Assembly: GCA_000469685.2 (NCBI GenBank)
Contig: LS997566.1
Location: forward strand, 836,001 to 900,000
Direction of reading: 5' to 3'
DNA from: Haemonchus contortus
Taxonomy: Eukaryota; Nematoda; Chromadorea; Rhabditida; Trichostrongylidae
DNA: 64,000 nt
The position numbers and the translations under genes were made by a program. Shown here piece after piece: positions 57,718 through 64,000 of this stretch. The notes under the pieces are model-generated. The model worked only from the letters and a program-made list of their open reading frames with translations. It had not been told where the DNA came from and made no database searches. Position 1 is the stretch's first letter, and the number at the start of each line of letters is the position of its first letter.

Positions 57718-57773
57718 AGCATGTATTTATGATAAAAGCCAGCTTAGCATGAATTTATGATAAAAGCCAGCTT
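57718..57773 (+). repeat. tandem repeat, two 28-base units
   Basis: AGCATGTATTTATGATAAAA and the following GCCAGCTT are repeated at once with a single substitution (T to A at unit position 7). Confidence 0.9.
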
Positions 57774-57852
57774 ATGGGCGAAGTAGGCGAAAAAGTCGGC
57801 TCGAATTGGGCATAGGCAGTGAGTTTGTAAAGTTGTCTTGATCGTAACAGTT

Positions 57853-57970
57853 ATGTATTTTGCCGGTGAAGACAGATCTGGCCTTTTTCGGCTTTTTCGA
57901 GATTTTCACAATACTCATAAAACTCAGGAGGTCAACTCATGTTCTCTTTTATCTCCCACAACTTTGAAAG
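57853..57970 (+). CDS. possible first exon, function unknown
   Basis: The ATG at 57853 lies two bases after a CGTAACAG acceptor (a possible leader site), and 39 codons (MYFAGEDRSGLFRLFRDFHN onward) end in phase 1 at a GTATGC donor. No second exon was found before the minus-strand gene at 58438. Confidence 0.28.
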
Positions 57971-58050
57971 GTATGCCCTCATTCTGCGAGATGCTGCCAC
58001 TGTACGTCCTAGGTTTTTCCGGGTTCTAACGCACTACGGAGATCTATCAA

Positions 58051-58088
58051 AACAGCTATCCTACGGCCAGAGTCGCAGGATAGCTGTT
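58051..58088 (+). repeat. 12-bp hairpin
   Basis: AACAGCTATCCT and AGGATAGCTGTT are perfect inverted repeats, with a further CG pair inside, around a loop of about 10 bases. The arms are short for a microRNA precursor. Confidence 0.75.
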
Positions 58089-58437
58089 CTTTTGCTGTTT
58101 TTATGAGTTTCGAGACACCCCATACGAAAGCAGAAAACCTTATGCTGATACCAAAAAGAAAGGAGTCACATGGGAGCAAAGCATGCAGATTTATTTTCGT
58201 CTTGCAATTCCCTCAACCAGTAACTCACTTGGACGGCTGTGTCTGCTTTCTTCTTTCCCCTCCGCTTAACTGAACTTCTTGGGAAATCTTTTACACATCC
58301 CCGGAATTGTTTTGTTCAGCGATGCGACGTCATCTCCTATATGTGTGTACCTAGAAAATCTAATTCCGTCACAGATACGAAAAGAGCCGCCTAGTAGGTG
58401 CCCTTCACGAAGCACGCTAACCTGAGGCAGAGCGATT

Positions 58438-59604
58438 TCATTCAAGTTTGAAGCTATTCTTTTCTTCTTCAAAAAGTTCAAATTTCTTCCTCATCGTTTT
58501 CCATGCCTCTAACGATTCCTGAAAGATTTTGAATCCTAGCTGGAATCCGCTTGAATAAAATTCAATTAGCAAAGTCCTCTTTAGGAAGCGCAAAGCATTT
58601 CGTCCCGTAGAACTATGCTTACGTCACTGCTGACCGTAAAAACGTCCGAACCCATCCACGCCATCCGTGCATGAAAAAATATAGGAAAGGTCCCCAAAAA
58701 ATATTCGCATTACTTCGCTGGAGACACCTTAAACTAATTCACAAAACCCATAATTTATTGCTCACAAAAAGGCAATTTACATCTTCACTTTTTGGAATAC
58801 TTTGTCTATTGCTGTCTTTCTCTAATATAAGGAATGAAAGAGGTGGTGCAGTGACGTGGGAGCCGAAATACTGTTCTTTCCAGTAAACATTCCTAATCTC
58901 TTATGAGCATCTACTGGTGCTCCAAAATTAACGCGCGAGCTGCCAGGGTTTTTGAGTCATTTCATGAAAGTGATCAAATAATAATCAAATACATATATGG
59001 TGCATTCTGAAGCAAAAGATGAACAACCCAGACCAACTAGCTTTTGTATTTGTTAATCGGTCTGAAACTCATAAAAAGATCCACATGATTCCGGAAAGTA
59101 ACTGGACGTATGACCCAACCCGGGAAAACTGATATAAACATTTTTTTGTCGCTTTCTGCTCCATAAAAAGGTCTGTCCGTGAAAACGTTCACAACCTCGT
59201 CTCGCACGTGCGATAGGCGTAAGTTAGAAGTGCAGTCAAAGCCCAGTCCAGCCCGGTAACGTACTTGAACTGAAGTATCGCTTCTGTCCTCTGTTTTTTA
59301 CTGCATGCACTGCACTGATTGAAATAACATTGCCGTTACTCTGTTAGCCGGCCCTGGTGCCGGTGCCCTGGTCCAATACATGACTAAGCACTGAAGGGCT
59401 CTACAGGCAGTATTTGGAGAATTTGAGTGGGATCTTCGTGTCTTTATATCCACCATAATCCGAAGCGATGGGTTTGCAACTCACCAATCGAAAAAAAGAA
59501 AAAATTGCATCGTTTGCCTGTCCCAACATATCCTGTCCAATATTGAATTTAGCCGCTCCCGTTTCATGAAATTGTAATCCTGAGAGCGAGGCTTTTAAAG
59601 ACAT
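58438..59604 (-). CDS. possible small gene, two exons
   Basis: On the minus strand exon 59485-59604 starts with ATG (MSLKASLSGLQFHETGAA onward, 40 codons) and ends at a GTGAGT donor. Exon 58438-58518 follows the acceptor AAAATCTTTCAG in the same phase 0 and reads ESLEAWKTMRKKFELFEEE to a stop. The direct join gives 66 residues, with a C-terminal charged helix able to form a coiled coil. The 966-base intron may hide further exons. No homology is recognised. Confidence 0.4.
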
Positions 59605-60768
59605 GAACTTTTCCTATACATTCTCACCCATTTTTCGAGTCCTACATTAGCTGAACAAACCTGGGTTGTACCTACTTGTGTGCGCGAAGCTAAAATTCTC
59701 TGTGATAGCTTCAATAGCTTCTACTTCATCTTTCCGGCCCCAGTTTTCTGGGAATATTTGGCCCTGGATTTAGTTTGAATTGGAAAAGGTTTTTTTCATT
59801 GCTTGCTGGATCGAGTTTCCCAGAGCTACATATATAGCTCTGTTGATCTTTCCACTTGAAGTACAAAGAACAACCTCCGCCAGTGGCTTACCGTAGGTTT
59901 TTTTTATAAATGGAAAGAGGTCCGAAAAAGCAATAAATCGAGTCATGCAGAATCATTACAAGGACACCCGCAGCTTTCTACAGATATCGCGGTCACTGAC
60001 TGGTTTCAGGGGCTAACAGATCAAAGAAAGATAGCTTTTACGCGAATCTTCCCCTTACTTCATTGCTGGTCGCTCACGTCTCTTAACGTTGTTGCCATCT
60101 TTCCAGCGGGATACCATACTATTCTGACCTCGCGGTCGTTCTCTGTATGGAATTCGCTTCCATCAGGTGTATGCAAATCACCGTGTGTAGATCAGGCAAT
60201 CTTGGGAGGCGGACCGGCATTGTAACAACATCAACACATTTTTAATGCATATCGTGCTGCTAAAAACATGCATCACACAAGTGGTCTTGAGAGGCTCGCG
60301 TAGCGCAATGCTCAGGATATGTTCTGCCGTCAACTATATGCTGTCAGCTACTGAATTAGCTCCCTTTCACGAACCTGACACATGGACTCTTGCCTAGACC
60401 ATTTTGAGTCTGCATTAAATTGGGCAACGAGCTTGGAGCGGATACGAATGTGTCCTTATGTCCGAAAAATAGCTAGAATTGCTGCATTATAAAATACTTC
60501 TTCATTACGCAAGTGGGTTTTCACCATATTCAGTCTTCTTCTGAATTGTTTTTGCGCGATTTGCCTGGGAATGGAGGCTCTGCTGTCAACAACTTGTGCT
60601 CAACGAAGACTAAATAGACACAGTCGCATACGATTCCTTCTATGCGAATTGGATGTTTTACGCTTTCTTACTGAATTATTCTCTAGCGCTGAACGTTCCG
60701 TTCAACCACTGGTCTCGATTCGGTTTGTGCCACTTTTTCCACAATCACGTTAAACTCACTCTTCCGGA
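59605..60768. other. no confident gene
   Basis: I see no exon chain; this includes the presumed promoter regions of the divergent genes on either side. Confidence 0.4.
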
Positions 60769-63858
<3,090 letters not shown>

Positions 63859-64000
63859 AGAAGATTCCAGGTTTAGTACCCATCAGCTGAAACAGGAGCT
63901 CATGGCCATCATGACACAACAGCTGTCCATTTGCTTTTCCTTGGAAAGACATGAAGATTCGGAGATATGGATAAGTTTTTGATCCGAGTGGTCGCGACCT

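Overview
The window looks like nuclear DNA of a nematode, most likely a clade V strongylid such as a hookworm or a relative. This is inference: there are no bacterial operons or Shine-Dalgarno sites. Coding sequence is split into short exons by small introns (46-230 bases are common) with TTTCAG-type acceptors. Several first exons have an acceptor-like CAG or TAG only 2-8 bases before the ATG, the position expected for spliced-leader trans-splicing. Long stretches are filled with short inverted-repeat DNA elements and a tRNA-derived SINE. No species can be fixed from the sequence alone.

The best supported genes were assembled here by matching splice sites and intron phases. (1) A 142-residue membrane protein on + (18487-23383) resembles the C-terminal half of the TMEM55/PIP4P family but has no room for that family's catalytic core. 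(2) A Ser-rich protein of about 272 residues on + (60769-63858) has eight exons and a C-terminal motif like a capping-protein-interaction motif. (3) A conserved-looking minus-strand gene end (43402-43968) has a polyadenylation signal directly after the stop. (4) A minus-strand gene of about 111 residues (38405-39092). (5) A plus-strand gene end with a transmembrane segment (35830-36292). (6) A plus-strand gene end at 45243-45481 followed by two AATAAA signals. (7) An immunoglobulin-domain exon on minus (47834-48179). (8) Two further short genes (56418-56826 +, 58438-59604 -). Several single-exon candidates are listed at low confidence. One intact tRNA-Thr(TGT) gene lies at 2747-2818.

The rest is mainly repeats. 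Five families of inverted-repeat elements can be defined by termini, four of them with target duplications: a TTAA-flanked family (16817, 19090, 19857, 55756), a CCC...GGG piggyBac-like element nested in one of those (19472), a GC-rich palindromic family with 3-bp duplications (three copies in 27144-31506), a TTA-flanked foldback with 161-bp arms (39568), and a CAGTAGGAACGG family (4158, 41077, 47121). A sixth GC-rich dispersed repeat has three copies plus a fragment. A SINE with A and B boxes occurs at least twelve times in both orientations. Two decayed RTE-like LINE 3' ends lie at 40.5-41.0 and 42.6-42.8 kb, and a 513-base GACA microsatellite at 25233-25745.

Layout: 1-18 kb is repeat-rich and gene-poor; 18.4-23.5 kb is the TMEM55-like gene with transposons in its introns; 24-32 kb is satellite and palindrome territory; 33-48 kb is a gene and transposon mosaic; 49-56 kb is mostly unassigned; 56-64 kb holds several genes. 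The genes do not form an obvious pathway and appear to be neighbours by chance.
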